From an uncultured Clostridia bacterium (GTDB lineage Bacteria > Bacillota > Clostridia > Oscillospirales > Ruminococcaceae): 64,000 bases of DNA. The notes beneath the pieces were generated by a model. The model worked only from the letters and a program-made list of their open reading frames with translations. It did not search any database and was not told where the DNA came from. Every line of letters starts with the position of its first letter. The first letter of the stretch is position 1. The DNA lies in NCBI GenBank assembly GCA_947627005.1, contig CANQUJ010000005.1, positions 59,186-123,185 on the forward strand, written 5' to 3'. Shown here one piece after another: positions 36,292 to 45,433 of this stretch. The translations under genes were made by a program, and so were the position numbers.

Positions 36292-36975
36292 ATGTTTATA
36301 CCAAAAATCGGGGCGCCGGAATACGCTGGGGCGCGCTGCTTTGTCGACGAGCCGCTTATTTCGCTCTCGGATTATTTCGGCGGCAGAATAATCATCTCGC
36401 CGCAGTATTATCTAAACGGCGTTCGCGGGGCGGTAAACGCCTGCTGCTTAAGAAAAACTGCCGCGCTTCTTCTTGAAAACGCGCTCGGTCGGCTTCCGGC
36501 CGGGCTCACCTTTAAGGTCTTCGACGCTTGGCGGCCGATAGAGGTTCAGATCGCGCTGTTCGAACGGTTTTACGACCTGTTAAAGACCGAAAACCCCTCT
36601 TGGGGCGAAGGCCGCCTTAAGGCCGAGACTAAAAAATTCGTCTCGCTGCCCTCGCTCGACCCGGAGCTTCCTTCGGTACACAATTCCGGCGGGGCGATAG
36701 ACCTTACCATAGTCGAAGAAAAAAACGGAAACGAGCTCGATATGGGGACGGCGTTCGACGACTTCACCGAAAAATCCCTCACCGCGCACTTTGAAGAGTC
36801 GGAATTTACGCAGATTCGGGACAATCGGCGGCTTTTATACCGGGTCATGACCGAGGCGGGGTTTACCAACTACCCGCTCGAATGGTGGCACTACGACTAC
36901 GGCGACGGATTCTGGAGCTATTACACCGGCCGGCCGGCTTTATACAGAGGAATTATCGAGGGGGAAAAGAAATGA
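36292..36975 (+). CDS. VanX/DdpX-family D-Ala-D-Ala dipeptidase
   Basis: This 227-residue zinc metallopeptidase has SVHNSGGAID (family pattern SxHxxGxAxD, His130 and Asp137 as zinc ligands) and EWWH (Glu197 catalytic base, His200 ligand). The substrate-binding arginine is in FDAWRP (Arg81). VanX-type enzymes cleave free D-Ala-D-Ala; chromosomal ones often recycle wall peptides. No vanH/vanA, vanS or vanR gene is nearby, so a glycopeptide-resistance role is not supported. ATG 36292 follows GGGGGGA. It overlaps the next gene by four bases. Confidence 0.9.
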   Translation: MFIPKIGAPEYAGARCFVDEPLISLSDYFGGRIIISPQYYLNGVRGAVNACCLRKTAALLLENALGRLPAGLTFKVFDAWRPIEVQIALFERFYDLLKTENPSWGEGRLKAETKKFVSLPSLDPELPSVHNSGGAIDLTIVEEKNGNELDMGTAFDDFTEKSLTAHFEESEFTQIRDNRRLLYRVMTEAGFTNYPLEWWHYDYGDGFWSYYTGRPALYRGIIEGEKK

Positions 36976-38057
36976 ATCAAAAAAACAGGCGGGATATGAA
37001 GGTCAAAACCTTTTTGCTCTTCGCGATAACCCTTTTGATATGGGCGCTGCTGTTTGTCGTCAAGCTTCATTTTTGGGGAGCGGACGGCGAGAGCATTATC
37101 GACGACGTTATATCGAATATGATCGGGATAATCCCGCCGCTTCTCATATTCGACTTCGGGCTCGAATATCTTACGAGAGACAATATCGCAAGCGACATCA
37201 GCGAAAAAATCACCCAGACCCTTATGGGCGAATCAGAAGCGATAAGCGCCTTTAAAGACGAAGACAAGGTAAAGTTCGTCAAAAACACCGTCAGACACCT
37301 CGTCGGCGAAGAGTCTTACGGAATGGTCTACGCGGTTATGGAGCCCTATATCACAAACAAATACAACCGCAGAACGATGTTCAGATACAAGATCACCCTT
37401 AGAAACAGCCCGAAGAACGCGCTTTTTGACGACGAAAGATACTTTCGGATCTACGAGAGCCTAAGATACAGAAAATGCTACTCCGAGGGCGGCGCTCTTC
37501 CCGAAAAATTCAGCGTGGCGTTTCTGATGAACGACAATGCGCTCGACGAAGCCCTTAGAAACCGCACCTATATCTTCCAGGAAAATCTTTTGATCGACCT
37601 GCCCGAGCTTAAGCAAATTCTCGGGATGTCGAAATCCGAGCAGCGCGGATTTATCGAGAACGAGCTTCACCTTTCTATCTACATAGACGGCAAGCTTTGC
37701 GAGCTTTCGGATTTTTGCTTCGACGAGGGGAATATAATCCTGAACTACTCTTCAAGCCACGACGAAGCCAAAAAAGATCATGACATAGACATAAGCTTTT
37801 CGATGCCGCAAAAGCGCGGTATGAACGAATTTTTGGTATCAATAACCGAGCCGACCTTTTCCCCGGTCATCGAGCTTTCATATCCCGAGAGCGATATGAA
37901 AGTAAAAGCCTACGCCTTTTTGAACGACGGCGAAGACGGCTCGCTCGAGCGAGCGACCCACAATGTAGACACCTTCGAGTTCAACGTCCGGGATAAGTGG
38001 ATCTATCCGATGAGCGGCGTGGTTTTCGCGATAGACACGTCAAAAAGAGAGGAATAA
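36972..38057 (+). CDS. Two-TM membrane protein with large soluble domain, function unknown
   Basis: I do not recognise this 361-residue protein. It has two N-terminal TM segments (about 11-28 and 44-62) with a short loop, then a soluble domain of about 295 residues. The first part is helical and charged (about 65-130). The second part is beta-rich, with repeated hydrophobic/polar alternation (about 230-355). The ATG overlaps the stop of the VanX gene (ATGA), so the two are coupled. A two-TM plus beta-rich domain plan also occurs in some defence effectors, but nothing else supports that here. A terminator follows. Confidence 0.6.
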   Translation: MNQKNRRDMKVKTFLLFAITLLIWALLFVVKLHFWGADGESIIDDVISNMIGIIPPLLIFDFGLEYLTRDNIASDISEKITQTLMGESEAISAFKDEDKVKFVKNTVRHLVGEESYGMVYAVMEPYITNKYNRRTMFRYKITLRNSPKNALFDDERYFRIYESLRYRKCYSEGGALPEKFSVAFLMNDNALDEALRNRTYIFQENLLIDLPELKQILGMSKSEQRGFIENELHLSIYIDGKLCELSDFCFDEGNIILNYSSSHDEAKKDHDIDISFSMPQKRGMNEFLVSITEPTFSPVIELSYPESDMKVKAYAFLNDGEDGSLERATHNVDTFEFNVRDKWIYPMSGVVFAIDTSKREE

Positions 38058-38073
38058 AAACATAAAGTAAAAA

Positions 38074-38107
38074 CCGCCCTGCTTTTCGGCACGGCGGCTT
38101 TTTTGTT
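38074..38107. terminator. Bidirectional terminator between convergent units
   Basis: Stem CCGCC/GGCGG with an internal structured loop, A-run on the left and CTTTTTTG on the right. Confidence 0.75.
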
Positions 38108-39889
38108 TTATAGGGGTTGTTTTTCGGTCTTCTCTGTCGTATAAGTCAGCGGAATGTGGTATTCGCTCTCGTAGATATCCTTCCAGACCCGCGAATTTTC
38201 CTCCATCATCTTTTTGACCTTCTCGTTTTTGCTAAGGCTTTCGTCGGGGTAGATCGGCTCGCCGATATGAATGGTGTATTCCTGGACGAAAAAGCCGTCT
38301 TCGCCCATAATGTGTGAATCCTTCATCGTTATAAAGCAAGGCAGGACCGGGACGTTGTTCTTTGCGGCAAAGGCGTATGCGCCCGGCTTTAGCGGCTTCG
38401 GCTTTCTGTAATTCCACCACATGCTCTGCTCGGGATAGACGAGGACGAAGTTGCCGTCTTTTAAAAGCTTGTCGGTCGCGTCCATAAATTTTTTCATCGT
38501 CTTGTGGTTTGAAGAAAGCGGCAGGGTGTTGCAGTGGCGCATCAAAAAGCCGTAGAACCCCGGGAAAGCCGTATAGTTCCCCTCGCGGATCACCCGATAG
38601 AAGGTTCGCTCGGGCTGCTCGGCGGCCTCGTATGCAAGCTGTATCGCAAAGCTGTCGTATGGGTTGAAGTGGTTGCAGGTTATCACTGCGCCGCTGTCAA
38701 GGTTCTTAAAGCGCTCTATCCCGCGAATTTCTTTTATGATGAGCTGTTTTTCCTCGATGAGATTGTTTACGAACCGCCGCGCTATCATAAACGCGAATCT
38801 GGTCTTTAACCTGTCCGATATGCTCTTGTGGATATAGTCTATCTCATCGGGCATAAGGGTTTTTCCGGGCGGGTCCTGCTCGACGTCGACGTCAAACTTC
38901 CCCTCGCGCTCGTATTCTTCGATTCTTTTAAGAACCTCTACCCTGTCCTTTGCGCGCTTCGAGGCGTTCATCATATTCAAAAAGTTGTCTTCGCGGTTGG
39001 TCTCGCTTATCGCGGTCTGCATAAGCCTTTCGCCGGATATCCTGTCGCGCTCTCTTTCCTCGTCGGTATAGGCGTTGAGCTCGCTTAAAATCATCTCGTA
39101 GACCGTCGTTTCCTTCGCATAGCTCCAGAAAATATCGGCGTAGGGGCAGTCGGAATAATGCCAAGGCTTGTTGGTCATTATGTAGTGGATTATCTTTGCC
39201 TGCTCGATCGGGAAGCCAATCTCGCCGAAAATTTCGGTGTTCCAGCGCTGGTCGAGCCAATAAACGTGATCCTTGCATATTAGGTTGAGATAGTCTTCGT
39301 CCTGGGTCACGACGAAGTTATACATGTGAAGATACTCTATGAATTTGTCGAGCACGAAGCGGATCCTGAAGCGGTCGCAGTTTATAACGAGCATGCCCGC
39401 GTTGAAGAAATTATACCTCGGGACCCCAACCACCTTTTCGACGTAGGTCCCGTATACGTCCTCCTGAAGCATTGCCTGCTCGTGGCATGCGCCGACGTAT
39501 GCGTCGTCGATGTTTATCTTATAAAGCTCGCTGATGTCGCCCTGAACTATCGTGTCGCTGTCGATATATATCGCCTTGTCGTATTCCGGGAACATCTCTG
39601 CGATGAAAAGGCGGTAGTAGGTGGTTTTAGAGTAGTAGTCGCGAATCGGGAGCTTGTCGGATATCGACGTGAGATATTCGGTGACGTCGTCGAAAAAGAT
39701 CTCGAAATTATCGTTTTTCATCTCAAGAACGCGGTTTTTCATCTCGTCCGAGATTTCGGTGTGAAGTATATGAACGTGGTATTTGAAGTCTTTAGAGGCG
39801 TTTTTTTGCATAGAGTGCAGCGAAACTATCGTGTATTTGACGAAATTGTCGTCGCAGGCGTAAAAAATTTGAATCGGTTGATTATTCAT
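38108..39889 (-). CDS. GT8 glycosyltransferase fused to PlsC-type acyltransferase
   Basis: A 593-residue two-domain protein. The first domain (residues about 5-270) is a family 8 glycosyltransferase with the metal-binding DSD (110-112, in AIYIDSDTIVQGD) and NAGMLVIN. The second (about 360-590) is a 1-acylglycerol-phosphate-acyltransferase fold with HX4D (NHFNPYDS, His407 and Asp412) and YPEQS (485-489). A helical linker lies between. The fusion implies that sugar transfer and acylation act on the same lipid-linked product. The ATG is preceded by GAGAGGGA and overlaps the upstream GT8 gene by eight bases. Confidence 0.85.
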   Translation of the reverse strand: MNNQPIQIFYACDDNFVKYTIVSLHSMQKNASKDFKYHVHILHTEISDEMKNRVLEMKNDNFEIFFDDVTEYLTSISDKLPIRDYYSKTTYYRLFIAEMFPEYDKAIYIDSDTIVQGDISELYKINIDDAYVGACHEQAMLQEDVYGTYVEKVVGVPRYNFFNAGMLVINCDRFRIRFVLDKFIEYLHMYNFVVTQDEDYLNLICKDHVYWLDQRWNTEIFGEIGFPIEQAKIIHYIMTNKPWHYSDCPYADIFWSYAKETTVYEMILSELNAYTDEERERDRISGERLMQTAISETNREDNFLNMMNASKRAKDRVEVLKRIEEYEREGKFDVDVEQDPPGKTLMPDEIDYIHKSISDRLKTRFAFMIARRFVNNLIEEKQLIIKEIRGIERFKNLDSGAVITCNHFNPYDSFAIQLAYEAAEQPERTFYRVIREGNYTAFPGFYGFLMRHCNTLPLSSNHKTMKKFMDATDKLLKDGNFVLVYPEQSMWWNYRKPKPLKPGAYAFAAKNNVPVLPCFITMKDSHIMGEDGFFVQEYTIHIGEPIYPDESLSKNEKVKKMMEENSRVWKDIYESEYHIPLTYTTEKTEKQPL

Positions 39890-40724
39890 TTTCGGTATTC
39901 CCTCTCTTAAATTTTTCAATCAAATATATGTATTCAAAAAGAATGTCGTCGAAGCAGTAGTAGCGAAAAACCTTGTGGACGCGGCTGACCTGCCACTGCT
40001 TGATATTGTCGGTATGAGGATAGGGCAGCCAGAAAAGCCGCTTTGAAAAGTGCCTCACGACGGTGTGTTTGTGCAAAAATTTTTGGTCGTTAAAGCGCTG
40101 GGGCAGAAGCTTCTTTCTCGTCGTCGAGCGGATTATCGCGCTTTGGTCGGCAAAGAGGAGCTTTTTCGTCTTGATGAGCCCCCTCGCCTTTTCAAGAAGC
40201 TTGGTCTCGCGCATATGCTTTAAATTGAACAGCAGGACGCCCGCGTTGATATATCGCGGGTTTATGAGATATTTTCCGTAGTGGTCGTTCGCGGCGGCAT
40301 ATTCATACCCGTCAAGGTCGATGTCATAGAGCAGGTGGATATCGCGGTTGAAGAGTATGTCGACATCAAGATATAATATCTTGTCGGGCATTCCGTCGAC
40401 TTCGTCGGCAAAAAGACGGATAAGCGTATAGGGCGAGCAATACGCGCCCTCGTTCGGGCAGCCGGCAAACTCGTCGGAATAAAACTTAGTGACGTCGATA
40501 AGCCTTGCGGAATTTTCAGGGTTGTATTCCTTTATAACGCCCTCGAAAAATTCGATCTGCTCCGCCGTTATCGGAAGATACGAGGGGTTAAGACGCGAAA
40601 CGTCCATCGTATAGATATAAAACGCGAAAGGCTCTTGCGAAGCGGTTCGCTTCATCATCGAAAGCGCGCAGGTCAGTATTCCGTCGAAGACCTTTATATT
40701 TCCGCAAAACAAAACATTAACCAT
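39882..40724 (-). CDS. Family 8 glycosyltransferase
   Basis: This 280-residue protein has the retaining GT8 fold: MVNVLFCGNIKVFDGILTCA at the N terminus, a DVD metal site (Asp120-Asp122 in ILYLDVDILFNRD), YINAGVLLFNL, and FADQSAI. It would use a nucleotide sugar and act on the cytoplasmic face of the membrane. It is the middle gene of three with eight-base overlaps. Sugar and acceptor are unknown. Confidence 0.85.
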   Translation of the reverse strand: MVNVLFCGNIKVFDGILTCALSMMKRTASQEPFAFYIYTMDVSRLNPSYLPITAEQIEFFEGVIKEYNPENSARLIDVTKFYSDEFAGCPNEGAYCSPYTLIRLFADEVDGMPDKILYLDVDILFNRDIHLLYDIDLDGYEYAAANDHYGKYLINPRYINAGVLLFNLKHMRETKLLEKARGLIKTKKLLFADQSAIIRSTTRKKLLPQRFNDQKFLHKHTVVRHFSKRLFWLPYPHTDNIKQWQVSRVHKVFRYYCFDDILFEYIYLIEKFKRGNTENE

Positions 40725-41502
40725 CTTTATCTTCTGCCTTTATGTATTTTATCATAACAAGGTTTGAATTTTTCGCCCGCTCGCACATTTTTTGATAGAC
40801 CCTGTCCCTAAGCTCGGCCCTTCTCTCTCGCAAAGAAAGGCTTTTATCCGCAAAAAACGGCCCGTCGACGTAGGTGACTATCCTCGGCTTTTTGACGAAG
40901 CGCCGCTTTTGATAGGTGTTCGTGAAGCAAAATACCGGGGCATCCGACTTTACCGGGTATGAAAACGAAACGTCTTTAAAAGGGCGGATCTCGGTATAAT
41001 ACGGCCAGATGTGCGCCTCGGGATAGATCGTTATCGCGCAGCCCTCGGCGATCCGGGTCTCTATCGCAGAGATGAAGTTTTTATAGGCTTCCTTTCCGTC
41101 CGGAAGCGGCAGAGCGCCCAGCGATGGGGTTATCCTGCCCAGAATCGGCATAGAGACGTTGTTCGGGTGGACTATGACGTAGACGCTCTTTCTTAAAAAA
41201 AGCATGCTCGGGATAAGCGCGTCGCAGATGTCGTGGGTGTGGTTGCCGTAGATAAAATAGGGCTTGTCTTTATAGTCTTTTAAAATTTCGTTCCCGACTA
41301 TTTTGTGATGAAAAGCGAGCTTTGTGTATAAAATCGCGAGCGGCTTGGCGACGATATCATACCAAAAAATTCGGGTGAATTTTTTAAACGGCGTATTATA
41401 AACATAGACGTAGCCGCCGTCGATCTTCTTCGGCGTGATCTGCGCGACCGAAAATTCGTCGTTAAGCTCGTCGGTATAATATATAACCTTGCGTTTGTCC
41501 AT
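40717..41502 (-). CDS. PlsC-like acyltransferase
   Basis: This 261-residue protein has the LPLAT layout: a hydrophobic segment before YFIYGNHTHDICDALIP (motif I), LGALPLPDG (motif II region) and the motif III-like AITIYPEAHIWP. Motif I differs from the standard HX4D: after His88 the aspartates are at +3 and +6, so the catalytic spacing is unusual. It probably transfers an acyl chain to a glycerol- or glycolipid acceptor at the membrane. ATG 41502 follows GAGGG. First gene of the three-gene operon, behind its own promoter. Confidence 0.78.
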   Translation of the reverse strand: MDKRKVIYYTDELNDEFSVAQITPKKIDGGYVYVYNTPFKKFTRIFWYDIVAKPLAILYTKLAFHHKIVGNEILKDYKDKPYFIYGNHTHDICDALIPSMLFLRKSVYVIVHPNNVSMPILGRITPSLGALPLPDGKEAYKNFISAIETRIAEGCAITIYPEAHIWPYYTEIRPFKDVSFSYPVKSDAPVFCFTNTYQKRRFVKKPRIVTYVDGPFFADKSLSLRERRAELRDRVYQKMCERAKNSNLVMIKYIKAEDKDG

Positions 41503-41542
41503 ATAAAGCCCTCGTATACGCCCTCGGCGCAATATTAGGTTT

Positions 41543-41571
41543 ATTATAACATGATTTCCGCGATATTGCAA
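41543..41571 (-). promoter_or_regulatory. Promoter of the acyltransferase/GT8 operon
   Basis: Minus strand -35 TTGCAA (41571-41566), 17-base spacer, -10 TATAAT (41548-41543). Confidence 0.72.
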
Positions 41572-41611
41572 TAACTTTTTAAGCTTAATTTATCAACCGC
41601 GAATATCGTCG

Positions 41612-41652
41612 AAAAAACGCGCCTTTGCCGCTATATATCGGGCAAAAGCGCG
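41612..41652 (-). terminator. Terminator of the alpha-glucan operon
   Basis: Minus strand stem CGCGCTTTTGCC/GGCAAAGGCGCG (one internal mismatch) followed by TTTTTT, downstream of the amylase stop. Confidence 0.82.
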
Positions 41653-41674
41653 AAATTTATTGTTTTTTGTTCAA

Positions 41675-43330
41675 TCAGCCTATGTTAAGAACCGCGCTGG
41701 TCTTTTCGCTTAAAGTAAGCTTTGTCCCATCGAGCGAGGCCGACCCCACGCCGATAAACGCGCTAAGCTCACATTCGGATATCCCCGCCTCCGAAAGGTC
41801 GATAGTCTGCTCGCTGTTGGTGGTGTTGTGGATAACCGCGACGGTCTTGCCGTTATAAGAAGACGTATACCCGCCGACCTTGGTCTTTGAAAATTCAAGG
41901 GCTTTATATTCGCCTCGCGAGATCGCGGGGTTGGCCTTTCGTATCATTATAAGCTTTTTGTAGTAGTTATAAAGGCTGTCGCCGTCCGAAAGCTGTTCCT
42001 TCGCTGTCGCGCCGACCCTTTCGGATTTATAGTTCGAGCCTGTCGGGTCTTTAACGGTATCTCCGTCGCCCCATTCCATCTTAAGGCGGCGGTTTGCGTC
42101 GGTACTCGCCCCTCCGCGAGAGCCCCTCGCGCCTATCTCTTCGCCGTAATAGATAAACGGCGAGCCGGCCGAAAGGATATAAAGGTTAGCGGCCATCTTC
42201 ATCTGCCCGCTCGCCTCGGTAAGATACCCCGCCGCGCGGTCGGTGTCATGGTTGGCGATAAACGGAATTATCATCGCGCCGTCGTTCATCGGCCTTACCC
42301 GCTCAAGATAGCCCTCTATATAGCTCGTGTATTTGTTCACGTCGCCGGCCTGCGCGGTCTGGGCGATAAGGCCCGAGGTCTGCGCAAGGGTAAAGTCGAA
42401 GCAGTTTACCGCGGGGTAGTAACAGTCGGTAACGCCGTCGCTGTCCCAAACCTCCGCGACGGTATAAATATCCGGCTTGATTTTTCTAAGCTCGTCAAGG
42501 TACCATTCCCAGAACTCGGCGCTCGCGGGATTGTCGCCGTAATAGATATATTTCGCGGCGTCGAACCTAAATCCGTCGACTCCGAGGTCGAGATAATATT
42601 TCGCGATGTCGAGGACCTTCTGACGAACCTCTTGGTTGTCATAGTTAAGCTCGGGCATGCTCGGCGAGAAGTTACATTCGTAGTAGTCCTTGGTCCCGGA
42701 AAGCTTGGCAAAGGTTCTTCCCGCGGGCGCGGCCTCGCCCTCGGTATAATAGACGTAGTAGTCGTAATAAGGGTCTTCGGTATCGCCGTTTATATGAGCG
42801 CCCCTAAAGGCGTTGAACCACGGATTGTTCGGGCCGGTGTGGTTCAGAACAAGGTCTAAGATTATCTTTACGTTTCTTTCGTGGCAGATGGAAATAAGCT
42901 GCTTTAGGTCCTCTTCGGTGCCGAATTTCGGGTCGATTTGGTAGTAGTCGTCGACGTCGTATTTGTGGTAGCTCTGCGACTTGAAGATCGGCGTAAGCCA
43001 TATCCCCTCTACCCCGAGACTAAGGCCGGAGCCGTCGTCGCCGTCGTTGAGGTAGTCCATTCGGTTGATTATCCCCTTAAGGTCGCCGGTTCCGTCGCCG
43101 TCAGAATCGGAAAACGAGCCCACGAATATCTCGTAGAAAACCCGATAGTTGTCGTCGGTCGGCGCGGCCTCGCCGTATCCTTCGATTATAGCCTCGCCCC
43201 CGTCGGATAAAAGATACTTCCCGGTTTTGTCAAAGCTTTCCATATCCGTATCCGCAGGGTCTTCCTCTGTTCCGGCGCAGCCCGAAAGAAGCAGCGCGGT
43301 GAGCGTCAGAAAGATCAAACATTTTTTCAT
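41675..43330 (-). CDS. GH13 alpha-amylase lipoprotein
   Basis: This 551-residue protein has a lipoprotein signal (MKKCLIFLTLTALLLSGC, Cys18), so it is anchored outside the membrane. GH13 regions are in order: VEGIWLTPIF, DLVLNHTG (region I), GVDGFRFDAAKY with the nucleophile Asp257 (region II), TVAEVWD with Glu293 (region III), and FIANHDTDR with Asp362 (region IV). A beta-sandwich C-terminal domain follows. The charged insert DSDGDGTGDLKGI is the usual calcium site. It lies 83 bases after msmK in the maltodextrin transport operon and would produce the imported oligosaccharides. Confidence 0.93.
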   Translation of the reverse strand: MKKCLIFLTLTALLLSGCAGTEEDPADTDMESFDKTGKYLLSDGGEAIIEGYGEAAPTDDNYRVFYEIFVGSFSDSDGDGTGDLKGIINRMDYLNDGDDGSGLSLGVEGIWLTPIFKSQSYHKYDVDDYYQIDPKFGTEEDLKQLISICHERNVKIILDLVLNHTGPNNPWFNAFRGAHINGDTEDPYYDYYVYYTEGEAAPAGRTFAKLSGTKDYYECNFSPSMPELNYDNQEVRQKVLDIAKYYLDLGVDGFRFDAAKYIYYGDNPASAEFWEWYLDELRKIKPDIYTVAEVWDSDGVTDCYYPAVNCFDFTLAQTSGLIAQTAQAGDVNKYTSYIEGYLERVRPMNDGAMIIPFIANHDTDRAAGYLTEASGQMKMAANLYILSAGSPFIYYGEEIGARGSRGGASTDANRRLKMEWGDGDTVKDPTGSNYKSERVGATAKEQLSDGDSLYNYYKKLIMIRKANPAISRGEYKALEFSKTKVGGYTSSYNGKTVAVIHNTTNSEQTIDLSEAGISECELSAFIGVGSASLDGTKLTLSEKTSAVLNIG

Positions 43331-43413
43331 ATTGTCCTCCTCTGGTTCGCGTTTAAGGGCCGCGGCGAATAATGTCGCGGCCCGAAAAACGGAATGTTTC
43401 GGAAAATAAATTC

Positions 43414-44547
43414 TTATACAAGAAGATTCTTCTCGGTCTCCGGGTCGAACAGGTGCATAGCTTTGCTTTCAAAGGTTATGTTAAGCTTAGCCCCGGCGAC
43501 CAAAGCCTTGCGCTCTTCCTTGCCGATGTCTATCGTCGGAACTCTGACGATAAGGCGTGATACCGCGCCGCCCTCGTCTTCGGCGTCGACGTGAAGATGA
43601 AGCTCCGAGCCCATCATTTCATCGACGACAAGGGTGCACGGAATGGCGTTTTCGCCGCCGCTTGAAAGGTCGATATGCTCGGGCCTTACTCCCAAAAGAA
43701 CCGGCCCGGCCTTGATGTTCTTCTTCGCAAGGATCTCGCCTTTGTCGCCGTCGACCGGAATCTTCGAGCCGAACGGAGTGACGTAATATTTGCCGTTTTC
43801 GCAGAGAAGCTGCGTGCTTATGATGTTCATCTTCGGCGCGCCGATAAATTCGGCGACAAACAAATTGTCCGGCATATCGAAGACTTCGTCCGGCGAGCCG
43901 ACCTGCATGATAAGGCCGTCCTTCATGATGACGATGCGGTCCGCAAGGGTCATCGCCTCGGTCTGGTCGTGGGTGACGTAGATGAAGGTGGTGTTAAGCT
44001 TCTGCCTTAAAAGAATTATCTCCGACCTCATCTGGTTTCTAAGCTTGGCGTCGAGGTTTGAAAGCGGTTCGTCCATCAAAAAGACCTTCGACTCTCTTAC
44101 CATCGCGCGGCCGATAGCCACGCGCTGCCTTTGCCCGCCCGAAAGCGCCCTCGGCTTGCGCATAAGATATTCGGTTATACCGAGGGTCTCGGCCGCCTTG
44201 GTAACTTTGTCGTAGATTACGTCTTCGGGGACTTTTTTAAGCCTAAGCGAGAACGCGATATTGTCGTATACGCTCATATGAGGGTAGAGCGCGTAGTTCT
44301 GGAATACCATCGCGATGCCGCGGTCTTTGGGTTGAAGGTCGTTGACTACCTCGCCGTCGATCTCTATCGTGCCGTCGCTGATCTCTTCAAGGCCGGCGAT
44401 CATTCGCAGGGTGGTCGACTTTCCGCAGCCCGAAGGGCCGACGAATACGACGAACTCTTTGTCTTTGATCTCAAGGTTGAAGTCGTGAACGGCCACGACG
44501 TTTTTGTCGTATATTTTCTTAACGTTAGTAAGTTTTACGCTTGCCAT
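43414..44547 (-). CDS. msmK: Sugar ABC transporter ATPase (MsmK/UgpC/MalK type)
   Basis: This 377-residue ATPase has Walker [10 protein letters not shown], the Q-loop in [19 protein letters not shown], signature LSGGQRQRV, and Walker [17 protein letters not shown]. The MalK-type C-terminal regulatory OB domain includes [12 protein letters not shown]. It energises carbohydrate import with the two permeases just upstream. MsmK-type ATPases can serve several importers in one cell, so sharing is possible. ATG follows GAAAGGAG. Confidence 0.92.
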   Translation of the reverse strand: MASVKLTNVKKIYDKNVVAVHDFNLEIKDKEFVVFVGPSGCGKSTTLRMIAGLEEISDGTIEIDGEVVNDLQPKDRGIAMVFQNYALYPHMSVYDNIAFSLRLKKVPEDVIYDKVTKAAETLGITEYLMRKPRALSGGQRQRVAIGRAMVRESKVFLMDEPLSNLDAKLRNQMRSEIILLRQKLNTTFIYVTHDQTEAMTLADRIVIMKDGLIMQVGSPDEVFDMPDNLFVAEFIGAPKMNIISTQLLCENGKYYVTPFGSKIPVDGDKGEILAKKNIKAGPVLLGVRPEHIDLSSGGENAIPCTLVVDEMMGSELHLHVDAEDEGGAVSRLIVRVPTIDIGKEERKALVAGAKLNITFESKAMHLFDPETEKNLLV

Positions 44548-44569
44548 AATCCTGTATTCTCCTTTCTAA

Positions 44570-45433
44570 TCAGCCCTTGACGGCCCCGCCGGTAACGCCC
44601 TCTACATAATATTTCTGCAGGCAGAGGAAGAGGATAGTGACGGGCAGGGCGACGATCACGCCGCCGGCGCAGAAGGTGGTATACATATTGTTTATCTGGT
44701 CGTTTGTAAGCCAGCTGTACATACCTACGGCGACGTTGTAGCCCGCAGAGGTTCCGAAAGCGACGTATCTTGCGAAAACATAGTCGCCCCAAGGGCCCAT
44801 AAAGGCGGTAAGGATCGTATAAATAACTATCGGCTTGGCGAGGGGCAGAATTATTTTATATAAGACCTGAAGCCTTGTCGCTCCGTCGACTCTCGCCGCT
44901 TCGTCGAGCGATTTGGGGATAGTATCGAAGAAGCCCTTTGAAACGTAGTACCCCATTCCGGAGGAGGCCACGCTTACGAGAATAAGCCCCGGGACTGCGT
45001 TGGCCTGGGTCAGGCCGAGGTCGGAAAGAACGCGGTAGAGGATTATCATCGTCAACATTCCGGGGAACATTCCGAGAATGAGCATAAATCTCATCAGCGG
45101 GCCGCGCATTTTAAAGCGGAAGCGCGAAAGAGTGTAGCTCATGCACAGAACTATGACGGTCTGGAACACCGCCGCCGCGAGGGCGATGATGAAGGTATTA
45201 AGGTACCAGCGCTTAAAGTCTGAATTCCAGAGGTTTATGTAGTTTTGAAGCCCCCACTGTTGAGGGATAACGTATCCGACCTGATAGGTGCTCTCTACTC
45301 TGAAGGACTGCAAAACAATGAATACGAAGGGGATCAGCCAGATAACGCTTATTACTATCAGAAGAATGTATATCGCGCTGTTGCTGACCCTGTTAAGGGT
45401 TTTCATACCCATGTGGTGTTTTTGATTACTCAT
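44570..45433 (-). CDS. malG: Sugar ABC transporter permease (MalG-like)
   Basis: This 287-residue protein has six TM segments and the EAA loop KSLDEAARVDGATRLQVLYK, followed by ILPLAKPI. The N terminus has LIPFVFIVLQSF. It matches the CUT1 inner permeases for maltodextrins. ATG 45433 shares one base with the malF stop (TGATG), a tight translational coupling. An alternative GTG lies one codon earlier. Confidence 0.92.
   Translation of the reverse strand: MSNQKHHMGMKTLNRVSNSAIYILLIVISVIWLIPFVFIVLQSFRVESTYQVGYVIPQQWGLQNYINLWNSDFKRWYLNTFIIALAAAVFQTVIVLCMSYTLSRFRFKMRGPLMRFMLILGMFPGMLTMIILYRVLSDLGLTQANAVPGLILVSVASSGMGYYVSKGFFDTIPKSLDEAARVDGATRLQVLYKIILPLAKPIVIYTILTAFMGPWGDYVFARYVAFGTSAGYNVAVGMYSWLTNDQINNMYTTFCAGGVIVALPVTILFLCLQKYYVEGVTGGAVKG

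Noticed and set aside
36292..36975. Vancomycin resistance determinant
   Set aside because: Only a VanX-like dipeptidase is present; no vanH, ligase or vanRS genes nearby.
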